From NCBI GenBank assembly GCA_040285825.1, contig JAUPSS010000003.1, forward strand, positions 1,550,001 to 1,614,000: a stretch of DNA of 64,000 bases, written 5' to 3'. Each line of letters begins with the position of its first letter. Within the stretch, counting starts at the first letter, position 1. The position numbers were made by a program, and so were the translations under genes. Source of the stretch: Eukaryota sp. TZLM1-RC (lineage: Eukaryota; Metamonada: BaSk clade). This document shows positions 31,620-42,624 of the stretch, piece after piece. Below the pieces are notes generated by a model. That model searched no databases. It saw nothing but the letters and a program-made list of their open reading frames with translations, and was not told the DNA's origin.

Positions 31620-32164
31620 TGAAAAAAACTACTGAAAGAATTACTCTGAAGACATATTTTGGATTTTCCACTGCCATTGGGACTTTTGAAGAAACTAAAG
31701 ATTTTCGTAATAACAAGGGTCTAAATGCTCTTCCTAGGTTACTTCAAGTAATCAATTTGTTGCAACGGCGGCTAATGACATTCTCTTTCTTGTCACCACG
31801 ACATTTTGTTAAAAAATGTGTGTAGTGTCATGAATTTGCAAGAAGGGTCGTCGTACTTGTGTTAGTGAATACAAAAAATACAAAATGACAGACAAAAAAA
31901 ATATTTTATTATGAGGATAATACACCTTTAAAACACATATATACAGTGTTAACACGTGTTCGATATGAGTCTCCTTTGACGGACAGATATTAGTTGTGCT
32001 GTTACAGTAGACAGCAGATTCTGTATATTTCTTTCATGGGTGAGAATTATCTAGTCCACAATTTATAACTAAATTCTGAAATTTCTATTTGGCTATTTTT
32101 AATTAATTTTCAAAACTACAAACTAGAATTTTTTTTAATTTTATTAGTAATTATATTGAAAAAT
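31620..32164. other. Intergenic region, nothing recognised
   Basis: About 540 bp upstream of the CoA-binding gene. AT-rich, no open frame with motifs. Confidence 0.35.
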
Positions 32165-32640
32165 GTATTTTCCACGGGGAATCAAATAAAAACAAAAACA
32201 AAACAAACTAAAACACATAAGAAACTAAATTCTCCACACCAACTCTTGATGAATCCTTATAAAGTTTGGACATCATTAAACTCAAGTACTTGGGAACACT
32301 TCTGTACAAAGCGAAAATGATACTTAATAATAATACTTAGTAATTATATTTATTATTTAAACTACATTTTAAAAATTAATATCTTCAAAACAAGCTTCCA
32401 CACCATCAAACCTTACAGCAGCAATGTTTTCGTAATGTGCACTGACAGACATTAAAGCTTTCGAAATCATTTTTGGAATTGATTTGAAAATAGTAAAAAT
32501 AATACGATTTAACCACAAACGACGATCCACGCTTATTCCTTCTTCTTTTTACAAGGTTTTCAAAATCATCAATAAAATTTATGGCAGTTTTTCCAGGACG
32601 TCCATACAACGATATAGCAATAGAAACTAGAAATCAAACT
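32165..32640 (-). mobile_element. Two nested 3' ends of RLE-class non-LTR retrotransposons
   Basis: On the minus strand, 32,330-32,200 encodes FALYRSVPKYLSLMMSKLYKDS, nearly identical to the end of the 27.8-kb copy. Immediately upstream, 32,640-32,370 encodes SLYGRPGKTAINFIDDFENL and IIFTIFKSIPKMISKAL, matching the end of the 44.9-kb copy. Two different subfamilies therefore ended next to each other here, both heavily 5'-truncated. Confidence 0.6.
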
Positions 32641-32673
32641 AGAAATCAATATCTATATTTATGTAAATATATT

Positions 32674-33108
32674 CGTGGCCAATAATTATAAAAAGCACGT
32701 TTTGTGGATCTAAATACTCATTTCCCTTGATCCTTAAATGAACATTTCGTCTTCAACCTCAATTACATGGGGGACAAGCAGGATTTATTGCTAATGGTGG
32801 CTCTCCAAGAGACCTTATGTGACCACGGTTCTCCTTAACGACAAACGTGGTCCAAAAAAGGATTTCGTGTGTAAGGTTTGTGGAGTTATAAAACAAAACA
32901 CCAACATTACACAATTCCAGCACACACATATTTTAAAAATAATCTTGCACTTGTTCTCAATAACATGATTGAATTGAATAGATACAGTTTGATGTTGGTA
33001 TTGATATAACATTTTCTTAGACATTTGATTTGCTTAAAAAGTCCATTTAGAAACATTTATCACAAAAAAAGAGAATAAAACACAAGGAAAATCATTGTGG
33101 AGTTATTT
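32674..33108. repeat. Dispersed ~430-bp repeat, copy A
   Basis: Matches 49,032-49,464 at high identity over its full length in the same orientation; the two sequences diverge abruptly after GAGTTATTTT. One frame reads KKDFVCKVCGVIKQ...QFQHTH, a C-x2-C...H-x-H arrangement reminiscent of a BED-type finger of hAT transposons, but too short to assign. It may be a non-autonomous DNA transposon. Confidence 0.6.
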
Positions 33109-33207
33109 TAGACAATAAATTTGATAGTAATTTTGTTACAGAAAGAGCCACAAAATAACTGGAAAAAACAAAAATAAGTTGAACTGATAATCAGATTAAC
33201 CTCAACA

Positions 33208-35313
33208 CTACAATGTTAGATTTCGTAATTTCTCCAACATAGATGTGACTTCAGAAACAAACCCTTCTGTAGGTCTTTCAATTGCCATAGACTGACCACA
33301 AAGAGCTTGTTCTACTTGATGTATAATTTTGTCCAAATTAAACCTTAAATAATTCTGAATAAATGTGGCAACATTTGTGGGCAGTTTAAGCACCAAACTA
33401 TGGAAATACTTTAGCACTAAGACAACGCATCTTTCATTGTACAGCTTACTCCTTCCCAAAAGAGAAGGAGTCCTGCTTAACAAATCATTCCCACTCTCGT
33501 CAAAGAATGGATACTTTGAGCCTAGAATCATTGCAGAAAAAGATAGTAACACTCTTGTGAGTGAACCACCATCAGCTGTCCAAGACTCAGACTCTTCTCT
33601 TCCTTTCCATGTATTAATCAAAGACAGACAGACATGGCCAGACGGGAAAAGATTTGGATGGAGGTTGTATCCGAAAGAGACAAACTTCACTAGTGGAGGG
33701 ACGTTGGGGTAACTCTGGGGAAGAGCTAGATCAAACACAAAGGGAATTCTTTCAAAAGGAGTATCTTCAGGTCCTATAATAACAGCAGTAAAGAGGGCAA
33801 TATTTCTGGCTGATTGGAAAACATGGATATTAGATGGTAGCTCAGACAAAGACCTCAACTCCTGAGAAATTCTTCTAACTAAGTTAATAGAGAGAGAAGA
33901 CGAGGAAGGAACTTGGGGTGAGTTGAAAAGAGAATGTGTTGGAAACTCTGAATCACAAGTTACTAGGCTTCTGGCAAACTCAGCGTTTAAAAGATCAGGA
34001 TCAAGCACAGTCTTTGAATCAATCTCTTGTTGGACTTGTTGTTTTTTATTTATTTCTTCGTGATATTCTTCTTCAGAATCCGAGCTGTCATCAGAACTTG
34101 ACGAATCATCGTCATCACTATCGTCTAAGGAACACTCCACATCAAGTATGTCTACTTCTACGTAATCACCTTCTAAAGTAACAACCTTGAAATTACCAGA
34201 AAACCCTTCCCTATCAAAATCTAATATATAACCCACACAGTTTTGTATTTTTTGCGACTCAGAAGAGTTAATCTTTACCAGAGATCCTGGAAGGTAAGTT
34301 TCTGTCAGTAGTTCAATTGTATGTAGAGAATGTAAAACTTCAGTTGAATCCACAATTTTAATACAACTTGCCACTCCCTTCTCCAAATCAATTGATTTTA
34401 CAACAAAACAATCTTTATCATCACCTACACAGACACCTGGATAAATGAAGTCCAACTCAGAAGAATCTACAGAGGGTTCCAAGTCGACTCCATCAACCCA
34501 TTCACAAGTACCATTTTGGAAGAGAACCAGTGAAGTGGAATAGGTTTTGGTGACGATAAAGGATTTGCCGCCGTGGTTGACTACTCTACCAATGGTGAAG
34601 GGCTCAATGGCTCCAGAGTTCAAAATTTTAGAGGTGTCGATTGTTGCTAGCCTATTAAAAGCAACATTTGGGACAACTTCTAGCTTGGAAAACGTGCTGT
34701 TTCCTGGATAAATTACAGAAACAGCACAACTAAGTGGAGCAATTTCTGTAACCTTTACTTGTTTGCCTTCGAATAAAACAATTTGGTCTACCCCTATATC
34801 ATAAAGTTCCTTTCCCTCGCTGTTAAAGAGACTGTCATTGGGGTAAAGAATAACTGATTCTTGACTAGATAAGAGATCTACAAGACTTACTAAAAGAGAT
34901 GCCTCCAGAACATTGACGACACAATTGTTATCCAAAAGAGCTGGAGAGTTGATGTCAATATCATAAATAGAAACATTTTCAGCAGGAATTGAAGAGAGAG
35001 AAGAACTAGAGTCTATACTTTGAAGGTCCAGCACAAAGCGTGACTTTAAAACAATACCAGACATTGGTGTTGTGGAGTTACTCAGTGTGACAATATCGCC
35101 AGCAGCAAAAGATCTGTCCTTTAATACAAGTTTGTCAAATGATTCAATTTTTTTGGTTATGGAGCAATTGTTGAAGTAAGTGCAAACAGCTGTGTCTTCA
35201 AGAAGGTCTTCAGAGTCCGAGCTGTCAGATTGGTCGTCAAAAACTGACGTAACAAGAGCAAGAGAGTCGGAAGAAGAGGTACAGACTACATCATCCACAT
35301 AGAAGAGCTTCAT
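33208..35313 (-). CDS. UBE2O: UBE2O-like E2/E3 hybrid ubiquitin-conjugating enzyme
   Basis: 701 residues. The C-terminal UBC fold runs from about 470 to 640: LPSNIHVFQS, FTAVIIGPEDTPFERIPFVFDLALPQSYPNVPPLVKF, then HPNLFPSGHVCLSLINTWKG with the catalytic Cys near residue 561, and the UBE2O-specific extension ESWTADGGSLTRVLLSFSAMILGSKYPFF. The N-terminal ~400 residues are beta-rich conserved-region repeats as in UBE2O/UBC23-24, ending in an acidic stretch (about 395-420, Asp/Ser/Glu-rich). UBE2O ubiquitinates orphaned and basic proteins without a separate E3. It starts 13 bp from TAF5, divergently. Confidence 0.85.
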   Translation of the reverse strand: MKLFYVDDVVCTSSSDSLALVTSVFDDQSDSSDSEDLLEDTAVCTYFNNCSITKKIESFDKLVLKDRSFAAGDIVTLSNSTTPMSGIVLKSRFVLDLQSIDSSSSLSSIPAENVSIYDIDINSPALLDNNCVVNVLEASLLVSLVDLLSSQESVILYPNDSLFNSEGKELYDIGVDQIVLFEGKQVKVTEIAPLSCAVSVIYPGNSTFSKLEVVPNVAFNRLATIDTSKILNSGAIEPFTIGRVVNHGGKSFIVTKTYSTSLVLFQNGTCEWVDGVDLEPSVDSSELDFIYPGVCVGDDKDCFVVKSIDLEKGVASCIKIVDSTEVLHSLHTIELLTETYLPGSLVKINSSESQKIQNCVGYILDFDREGFSGNFKVVTLEGDYVEVDILDVECSLDDSDDDDSSSSDDSSDSEEEYHEEINKKQQVQQEIDSKTVLDPDLLNAEFARSLVTCDSEFPTHSLFNSPQVPSSSSLSINLVRRISQELRSLSELPSNIHVFQSARNIALFTAVIIGPEDTPFERIPFVFDLALPQSYPNVPPLVKFVSFGYNLHPNLFPSGHVCLSLINTWKGREESESWTADGGSLTRVLLSFSAMILGSKYPFFDESGNDLLSRTPSLLGRSKLYNERCVVLVLKYFHSLVLKLPTNVATFIQNYLRFNLDKIIHQVEQALCGQSMAIERPTEGFVSEVTSMLEKLRNLTL

Positions 35314-35326
35314 GTAGCAACCAGAG
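35314..35326. promoter_or_regulatory. 13-bp divergent start region, UBE2O-like / TAF5
   Basis: The two ATGs are separated by 13 bp. Transcripts must overlap, or TAF5 must use the downstream Met at 35402 (MSASLQPPPE), which would still retain the whole conserved domain. No core promoter motif identified. Confidence 0.4.
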
Positions 35327-37171
35327 ATGGCAAAATGTGATTGGAAGACGAAGTTATACTTTCCATTGTTATTTGGACTATTAAATCCCCATCTGTTTTA
35401 CATGTCTGCTTCTTTACAACCGCCCCCTGAACTATCTTTGGTACAATGGGAAAAGTCATATCGGTCTCTCAATCAATACATCTTTAATAGTCTTGACGTG
35501 TTCAAGGCAGAGCTTTCTACTCTTCTTTTCCCTTACTTTGTACATGTTTTCACCTCTTTAATAATTCAAAATCAAACGGAAGCCGCACATCGATTTCTCC
35601 TTAAGTTTCAACATCTACACCAACCTGCACATTCTAAAACTTTGTCTATACTCTCTACCATTCACAATGTCCAACAATTAAATGACTCTACGATTGCCGA
35701 TCGTTTCATTCATTCGAGACACACTCTTATTGTCAGAGATTCGGCACTACAACTTTTACTTACTCATTTGCACTCTCACAAATTACAGTCCGTATTAGCA
35801 TTTCTCAATGATCATGTGGAGGTCAAAAAAGTGGATGTTCTGCGGAGACTTCATCTCTTTGATGAGTACGACATTCCTCTTTCTTGGGGGGTTGAACTTA
35901 ATCAAGAAGAAGAATCAGATGACATTACCAAAGCCAAAAAACGTACATTTCAGGGTAGGGTTATTCCACTAAAAAAGAATTTAGCAGATACACCAGGTAA
36001 TGTACCCAGCATAGAACAAGTGCTCACTACCACTCCCACCACTCAGGAAGAAACCCAAAGAAACAAGTTAGATGTAGATAATCGCTACCCTTGTAATTCT
36101 GAGTCCCTACCATCGATTATGATGTATTCTCTGATATCTGAAGGGAGTTGTACCTCCATGGACTTTATGTCGGATGGGTCGGCTGTGGCTTGTGGATTTG
36201 ATGACTCAACTTCTATTGTCTATGATGTGGAAGCTCTTGCCAAGTTAAGAGAGAAGAAGGGTGAGTCTGAGTCAGAAGTTGTACTTAATCACCACGACTA
36301 TTCTGATGCAGTGATTCGACTTGTCGGACACTCCTCTCCTATAAGTGATCTTTCTTTCATCCCTAGATCTCCAGAACGGGCACTCCTCACTGGTTGTCTT
36401 TCCGGTGACGTTCGGTACTGGCTATGTCCTAGTCCAAAGAGTGTGTCGGGAGTTCCCGAAGCTTTGGAGCCATCAGGCCGAAACTTGGCAGTCTTCCACT
36501 GCCATGACTTTCCATTGTATTGTTTAAAGCCTTTTCAACGAGGTTCTTATTTCGTGACAGGGTCACATGATAAAACAGCCAAAATGTGGAGTCTGGAACG
36601 ACAGAATTCTGTCAGAGTTTTTGCTGATCAATTGTCCCCGGTCACCACGCTTGAAAGCCATCCCAATACTTGTTACATTGCGGTGGGTTCTGCTGATAGG
36701 TTCATCAGGGTCTATGATGTTCGCGCTGCCACCTGTGTCTCTCGGTTCCCAGTTCTTGGACACTGTGAGCCGACTTCCATGAAGTTTACAGATAATGGAC
36801 GACTCTTGGCGATTGGAACCGAAGAGGGTGGAGTCTCTATATGGGATGTTGCAGAACGTAGATTTGTAGGATTTAAACAAGCTCATACCAAGCCCGTGCA
36901 CACTCTTTCTTTTTCCCATGGTTCAGGGGCAATCCTTTCTTCTGCTGGGGGTGATGGTGTGTTGAAATTATGGAGTATTGATGATCTTGGGTCCTTTCCT
37001 CATCAAATTGATCCCACTTCTTCCCAGCTTGATGAATGGGGTCTTGGGCATTTGGCATCCTATCCTACAAAGTACACCACTTATCATCGCATTGGGTTTA
37101 GTCCACGCAATTTGTTAATGGGAGCAGGTACGTATGATACTGAAAGAGCACGCTCTGCGCTGAAACTTTAG
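35327..37171 (+). CDS. TAF5: TAF5, TFIID subunit with WD40 propeller
   Basis: 614 residues. Residues ~40-190 form the TAF5 NTD2 helical domain: WEKSYRSLNQYIFNSLDVFKAEL, LFPYFVHVFTSLI, HRFLLKFQHLHQPAH. A linker carries the basic KAKKRTFQGRVIPLKK. From about 265 the propeller starts with the family's ISEGSCTSMDFMSDGSAVACGFDDS, then LVGHSSPISDLSF, TGSHDKTAKMWSL, VGSADRFIRVYDV, TEEGGVSIWDV and GGDGVLKLWSI: six or seven blades. TAF5 is a scaffold of TFIID (and SAGA in many lineages), bridging TAF6/TAF9 in RNA polymerase II initiation. No interruption. The first 25 residues are hydrophobic and unlike TAF5, so the true start may be the Met at 35402. Confidence 0.9.
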   Translation: MAKCDWKTKLYFPLLFGLLNPHLFYMSASLQPPPELSLVQWEKSYRSLNQYIFNSLDVFKAELSTLLFPYFVHVFTSLIIQNQTEAAHRFLLKFQHLHQPAHSKTLSILSTIHNVQQLNDSTIADRFIHSRHTLIVRDSALQLLLTHLHSHKLQSVLAFLNDHVEVKKVDVLRRLHLFDEYDIPLSWGVELNQEEESDDITKAKKRTFQGRVIPLKKNLADTPGNVPSIEQVLTTTPTTQEETQRNKLDVDNRYPCNSESLPSIMMYSLISEGSCTSMDFMSDGSAVACGFDDSTSIVYDVEALAKLREKKGESESEVVLNHHDYSDAVIRLVGHSSPISDLSFIPRSPERALLTGCLSGDVRYWLCPSPKSVSGVPEALEPSGRNLAVFHCHDFPLYCLKPFQRGSYFVTGSHDKTAKMWSLERQNSVRVFADQLSPVTTLESHPNTCYIAVGSADRFIRVYDVRAATCVSRFPVLGHCEPTSMKFTDNGRLLAIGTEEGGVSIWDVAERRFVGFKQAHTKPVHTLSFSHGSGAILSSAGGDGVLKLWSIDDLGSFPHQIDPTSSQLDEWGLGHLASYPTKYTTYHRIGFSPRNLLMGAGTYDTERARSALKL

Positions 37172-37262
37172 GACTATTTTCTTTTCTGTGGATTCCAATC
37201 GACTTTTTGGTAACTGTTTTTGGTTGAGTCCCTACTAAATTATGCATGTCGGTATTTTAAAC

Positions 37263-37702
37263 AAAATTTTGTCAAAAACTGTAAGTCTTTGGCAATGTCA
37301 GTAAGATTTACACATATTGTGTTGTTTTTTGATAAAGTAATTACTTTTGTTTTTTTTTCAATTGCTAGAAACTCTCATGACTTAACACTAGACTTTGTGA
37401 CAAGCGGGCGAGATACAAACTGACTTCGTTTTGTGGATCATTTTATATAATATTGTATTCTTTTTTTAATTCCCATGGCCATAAAATTTTGTCAAAAACT
37501 GTAAGTCTTTGGCAATGTCAGTAAGATTTACACATATTGTGTTGTTTTTTGATAAAGTAATTACTTTTGTTTTTTTTTCAATTGCTAGAAACTCTCATGA
37601 CTTAACACTAGACTTTGTGACAAGCGGGCGAGATACAAACTGACTTCGTTTTGTGGATCATTTTATATAATATTGTATTCTTTTTTTAATTCCCATGGCC
37701 AT
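37263..37702. repeat. Perfect tandem duplication of a 220-bp unit
   Basis: 37,263-37,482 and 37,483-37,702 appear identical base for base, each starting AAAATTTTGTCAAAAACTG and ending CCCATGGCCAT. It lies about 90 bp past the TAF5 stop. No coding potential beyond a short chance frame. Identity implies a recent event or an assembly artefact. Confidence 0.85.
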
Positions 37703-37949
37703 AAATTATTTTTTTGTTTTATGGTTGAAATTTGTGTAAAAGAATGGAATCACAAATTTTGTAAACCAAACATGGAGAAGATGGGCAACAGATCAATGGT
37801 CATGATCTGGACTGTATTAAATATTAAAAGATTGAAGATCTTTCTATATTGAAAAGCATATATTCCTGTAAGAGACACATCTCAAAACCAAAATCTTCAA
37901 TTAATCCTTTTACCTACTCAAACCCCATCGATTGAATGACGGGAGATTT

Positions 37950-38180
37950 TCGCTATTCACTTGCATTGCAACTCGCTTGTTATAAAACCAAAACCGTAAT
38001 GTTATTTGCAATTGCTCAATATAACGAGGAAGGGCTTTCACTAACGATAATGCAACTCTGTTCTTCCAAATCAGAAAATCGAATGTACGACCAATTTCAA
38101 TGAGAAGTGTTCCTAAATCATCTCAAATATTGAGACCTTCAGTTCCAATTGTTCCAAAAATAGAAATTTTTTACACTTGT
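37950..38180 (-). mobile_element. RLE-class retrotransposon 3'-end fragment
   Basis: The minus-strand peptide ISIFGTIGTEGLNI followed by TFDFLIWKNRVALSLVKALP parallels ISLFGNIGLSGLHF...FWLNRIVFCIFKSIP of the 44.8-kb copy. One frame break. Confidence 0.5.
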
Positions 38181-38404
38181 TGATTTATCAAACATTTTAC
38201 AGATTCTATTCTGGAACAAATAGACATTTGAAGTGCAACTACACTTGAACTCATTGGACGAACTACACTGTTTACCTTAATCAGTGTAAGTGCCAAATTA
38301 ATGTCAGCGAGAAATTAATGTCCTTCACATCCATTCAGGTGTGGTGAAATTTGAATATGTAATGGAAAAATCCAAAAATGCTGCAGATTCGCTGTAGTAA
38401 AAAG
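38181..38404. other. Short intergenic spacer
   Basis: AT-rich sequence between a retrotransposon scrap and the Fanzor1-like pseudogene; nothing recognised. Confidence 0.3.
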
Positions 38405-41037
38405 CTATAACTTAAGACAAATATGAAGGCCTATCACCAACACTATCCTCTACAAAATAATCTACAATTGCCTTGATGTTGATACATGCTAACTTGTTAC
38501 CATTCCATACCTTATCTTTTCCATCACATTCTTCTCAACAAATTTCAGATTGACATCTTAACAAAGCATGACATTTCACAGTAGGATATTTCTCTCTCAT
38601 CCATGGCCTAGGATTTTCAACATCAAGAAATACATTTACAGGGTTATAACAAGTTGGGCACTTTGAAGATGTGTTTCTCTCATCAACTAAACATACTGTG
38701 TAAACATTTCTCTTAAAGAAATTTCTCCATCCAACTCCTCTACTTGATCGATGATGCTTTAAATTTTTTGTCTTATTGCCATTGTCACCCAACATTAGGA
38801 TAGTGTCTCCTTGTTTCCATTGATTTTCAGCCATTCTTTCTAATAACTTAGCCTCTGTTTTCTGATGATGGACATATCTTTGCATTTTTTGAATGCGCCA
38901 TATCATTAAACAATAGCAATCAAATGTAAATGTCATGTTTATCAGCTTGGAAGCAACATAAGAATAGAAAATATTATAAATGGAAGATTTTGATGATTCT
39001 TTTGATGAAATAGCTTCTGTTTGTTCCACTATGATTCCATTGTGCAAAATAAACTCTTTCTTTTTCAATTTTCTGAATTTTTGGTAAACTCTCGGTGCCC
39101 TTGACCACTCCAATTCTGTTAATCTCAGTCACTCATATTGGTTATCTCTTTTTGTTGGTCTTTTGCAATAAGTTTGAATCTCTGTTGACTACAAAAATAA
39201 AATAAAAATAAGTAAATCTCTTTTACCAGGGTCAATATGTACTTTGTGTTTTGATGATAGAGATTCAACCTCCAAATCATCCAAAAAGTTCTCTGTGGTA
39301 GAAAACTTTGCACTATAGGGCTTGAATGACATGCCAATACAATCTGCTCTTGCAAGCTCAATACAGGCTGCAAAACCATCAGTTTTTATAATGTTGTTAA
39401 ATTTGTAGCCTTTTTTAGTAAATAGTCTATTAAATGCAAGAAAATATGACCAAAATAAATTTTGTTCTTCTGGACCCATATGTTGAATGTCAGCTATTAA
39501 ATTCCACTCCGAATTATTTTTCTTGTCATTAGTTTCATCATTTGTAAAAAAAACGCAAAAAATCCATAGACCTTGGCTCTCAATTTCAAAAATGCAGGAG
39601 TTTCGTGACGTACAATTGGTATGGGATTAAATGTTTTTCCCTCTGCTTTTTCTATAAAATTATTAAATCTGATTTGATAAATGATTAGGGATGCTGTTGC
39701 ACAAAGGAAAGTAATGATTTAACTTCAATAGCCTGCTCCTCATTTTTTGCATTTTTTACTACAATAGATATAGAAAAAACTGAATTCACCCAATTCTCAT
39801 CTTTCAATAAGTTACAAATTTTGGAATGATTACTGTCTTAAATAACAGTTTTTGCTGATTGCTTCAAACAATTTTCAGTGTCTTCGTTCACGATTGCATC
39901 ATCAGAAAGTTGAATGTAATTATCAACTTGATCACCAGTAGTCGGAAAATTGTGACAAGTTTGAAGATTTGTATATTGACTTCTGAATTCGATTTAATGG
40001 TTTCTGCGATGGAGGGTCTCAGTCTAGTACAATGATTGATGGGAAAAACAGGAATACCACCATTATTTTCCATTAACTGTTTATAATTAATTTGACCGAA
40101 ATTTTTCAAGTCCTCATTGATTAAAGCAGGTTTACCCCTTTCATTGAGGTCAATATTGTGTTTAATGGCAGAAATTTTGATGAGCAACATTTGAATGTGT
40201 TCTACCTTTGTTCGAGTTATCACAGGAAAATCTTGGCCATTTTCAGTTAAATGTAGAAGAAATAATTTGAGACAATGTGACGTGTTCATTCTCAATCTGT
40301 GAACCAATTGAGCATAACAATTTAACCAAATTTCCAATCCTCCATGCTTGACAATAGATTTCAATGTGGTTTTGTGAGTAACAAAAGTTGGTCGAACCAC
40401 CTTGTTTGATTGAAAGAGTAGAAGCAATTTTAAACCAAGCACACTATCTTTTAAACAATAATTAATGGCATCTTGGTGTCTACTTCTAAAACAATTAATT
40501 GGTAAAAGGTGTTTATATGTATCATGAAGATACCCTTTAGACTCATTTGACAGGAACCAATTAAGAGACCTCAAGGATTTATTCGACTTTGATGTAAAAA
40601 AATTTTTGCATACAAAAATGAATCACAGATAGTTAATTAGAGGAAATTTTTTGCCAAAAACGGATAAAAACGACTAAATATTTTCTACTTGCATTAATTC
40701 TGAGAAAGAATCTCCATAAATTTCCAACCTGTTGCGTAATATTGGAACATCAAATTTTATAATATTAAAACCCGTCAAAACATCAAGTTTGTGAGGAGTT
40801 ACAAATTGAACAAAAAATAATATCAAATCATCCTAATATTTCTACAATGATCAAAAAATTCCAACGGTTCTTGAAGGTTTTTGCACATGAAGCAACAGAC
40901 CTTTCTTGCATATAAAATTCATCTTTTTCAACTAGCACAAAGACACCATATTTGATGAAAACTTCTAGGTTATTGACCCATTGTAATTGTTCCTCATCGC
41001 TCAATTTTTTCAGGTCGTCAGCCACTTTGCTCCTCAT
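38405..41037 (-). pseudogene. Fanzor1-like RuvC nuclease gene, decayed
   Basis: Minus-strand blocks in family order. The N-terminal helical part (40,574-39,888) contains HRLRMNTSHCLKLFLLHL. The middle (39,479-39,189) has TDGFAACIELARAD and RuvC-I as HIDPGKRDLL. The C-terminal block (39,113-38,535) has TILMLGDNGNKT (RuvC-II), SRGVGWRNFFKRNVYTVCLV, then DERNTSSKCPTCYN and ENPRPWM...CHALLRCQSEIC (zinc-binding). After an in-frame TGA follows VWNGNKLACINIKAIV...RPSYL, where WNRD is expected: the RuvC-III aspartate has been lost (WNGN). This is the pattern of Fanzor1 proteins, distinct from both other lineages here. Stops and the catalytic loss show it is dead. The upstream block 41,037-40,828 is assigned by position only. 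Confidence 0.7.
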
Positions 41038-42600
41038 CTCGTTCTTCTTTTGATTTGTTTTTTTAGCTGAAATTTCATTTGTTGATTTCGTTTCAATATC
41101 AATGGCAAAAGCTTACCTTTGAGATTTAGCAGCTGTCAGTTCAGCAATAAGCGGTGCAGAAGTTGAATCAACGCTAGGTGAATGATTATTTTTGTGGGGG
41201 TAGTGGTGATGGGAATGGTGGAAGTAGTAGTGGAGTAACAAGAACACTAGCAAACAAGAACAACAGGAAGAAAGATCAACATGAGAAGCATGAGATGAAA
41301 TGATCTCTAGAAACACATATGTTCATGTTCATCTTGGTAGATCTGTAAGTCCAAATCCCAATGCATTTACCAAACCTACATTGGAAATCCATTCTTCAAT
41401 ACAACTCCAGACACTATTGAGCTGTCACATCGTTTAAGGTGGACTGTTATTTTCTTCTACAGAGATCTTTTTGACTACTCTCTTTTAAAATCCTCGGTTG
41501 GGAATTTTTTGAACATCCTGAGGAAAACACTGGATGCAAATTATCACTGGGCAAATGATCTATTTCAAATCAGAATTAATTTAGGCAACATAGTAGAGAT
41601 TCAATTTTTACTTCCAACTAAACAAATTTCAAAACGTACTATAAATTGATTTAGTTTGCTAATTTAGGGTTTGCTAATTTAGCTTGCTCGTACATACCAC
41701 AATAATGGTCACAGACCATTAATGCATTTATTGTTCAATAACAACCCTTTTGTTATCATATCCATGACACATAAATAAATCCTGGTTTGGAGAAGTACAT
41801 TAAAACTAGAGATCACAGTCATTATAAAATGACGACTAAAACATAAACAAGCGATTCAACAGTTCATTGGGTGCAAGATTAATAAATGTAGTAATCTCGA
41901 ATAGACCAGAAAAGATTGTCGTTGAAAAGATGGATGGGTTACAGAGCAGCAAAACCTGAACAAAGTTTTTCCGAGAGTAGTTTCAGTGTGCAAATGGGGA
42001 GGAATGGAAAGTTAGCCCCCTTATTATCTTGATTTATCATCTCTTGGTCGATTTTATGAAAGAACAACTAATAGTATTTATTGGATGTAATGACATTGAT
42101 TTGGAACTGGTCAATTTGTCACATTTTTTGGTATTTTCCGTTTTTGACTGTTGTAGTAAAGTTTTTGAAAAAATTTATCTACATTTTTCAGTTTGTGTCT
42201 TAATTTGTTCCTTATTATTCAATTCGGATCACCTATTCAAGCTTCAAACACATTTATGTCAACCAGCTGATTCGTTTGTAATCGAGAACGTCAAGGAAGT
42301 CTGGACAAAAGAATGAGAGTTCGAAAAGTTGCGAATGATTACTGACCAAAACTGGGTAGAATCTTGGATGATCAACAATCCTAATAAGCAACATTTTTCA
42401 CACCCAGCAGCAACAACTATTAAAACAGTCAACGAAATGAAGACGGTTCGACTTACGCAAGAATGGCCATGATTCACTGTGGATTTGCACTCATTGTTAC
42501 GGGTGGTTGGGAAGTTTGTCAACTGTCGCCTGTGTTGCAAAACATTGTACGATTAAACAACAACCACTTTAAAGGTAAACCAGTAGAAAATAAGTTATTT
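41038..42600. other. Unassigned region with weakly coding-like stretches
   Basis: No recognisable gene. A ~70-codon plus-strand frame at about 41,435-41,645 (FFYRDLFDYSLLK) and a 95-codon frame at 42,029-42,316 have no motif I recognise. Given the neighbours, this may hold further degraded element sequence, including the missing 5' part of the retrotransposon at 42.6 kb. Confidence 0.35.
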
Positions 42601-42624
42601 TGAAATTAAGCAATAAATTAGTTT

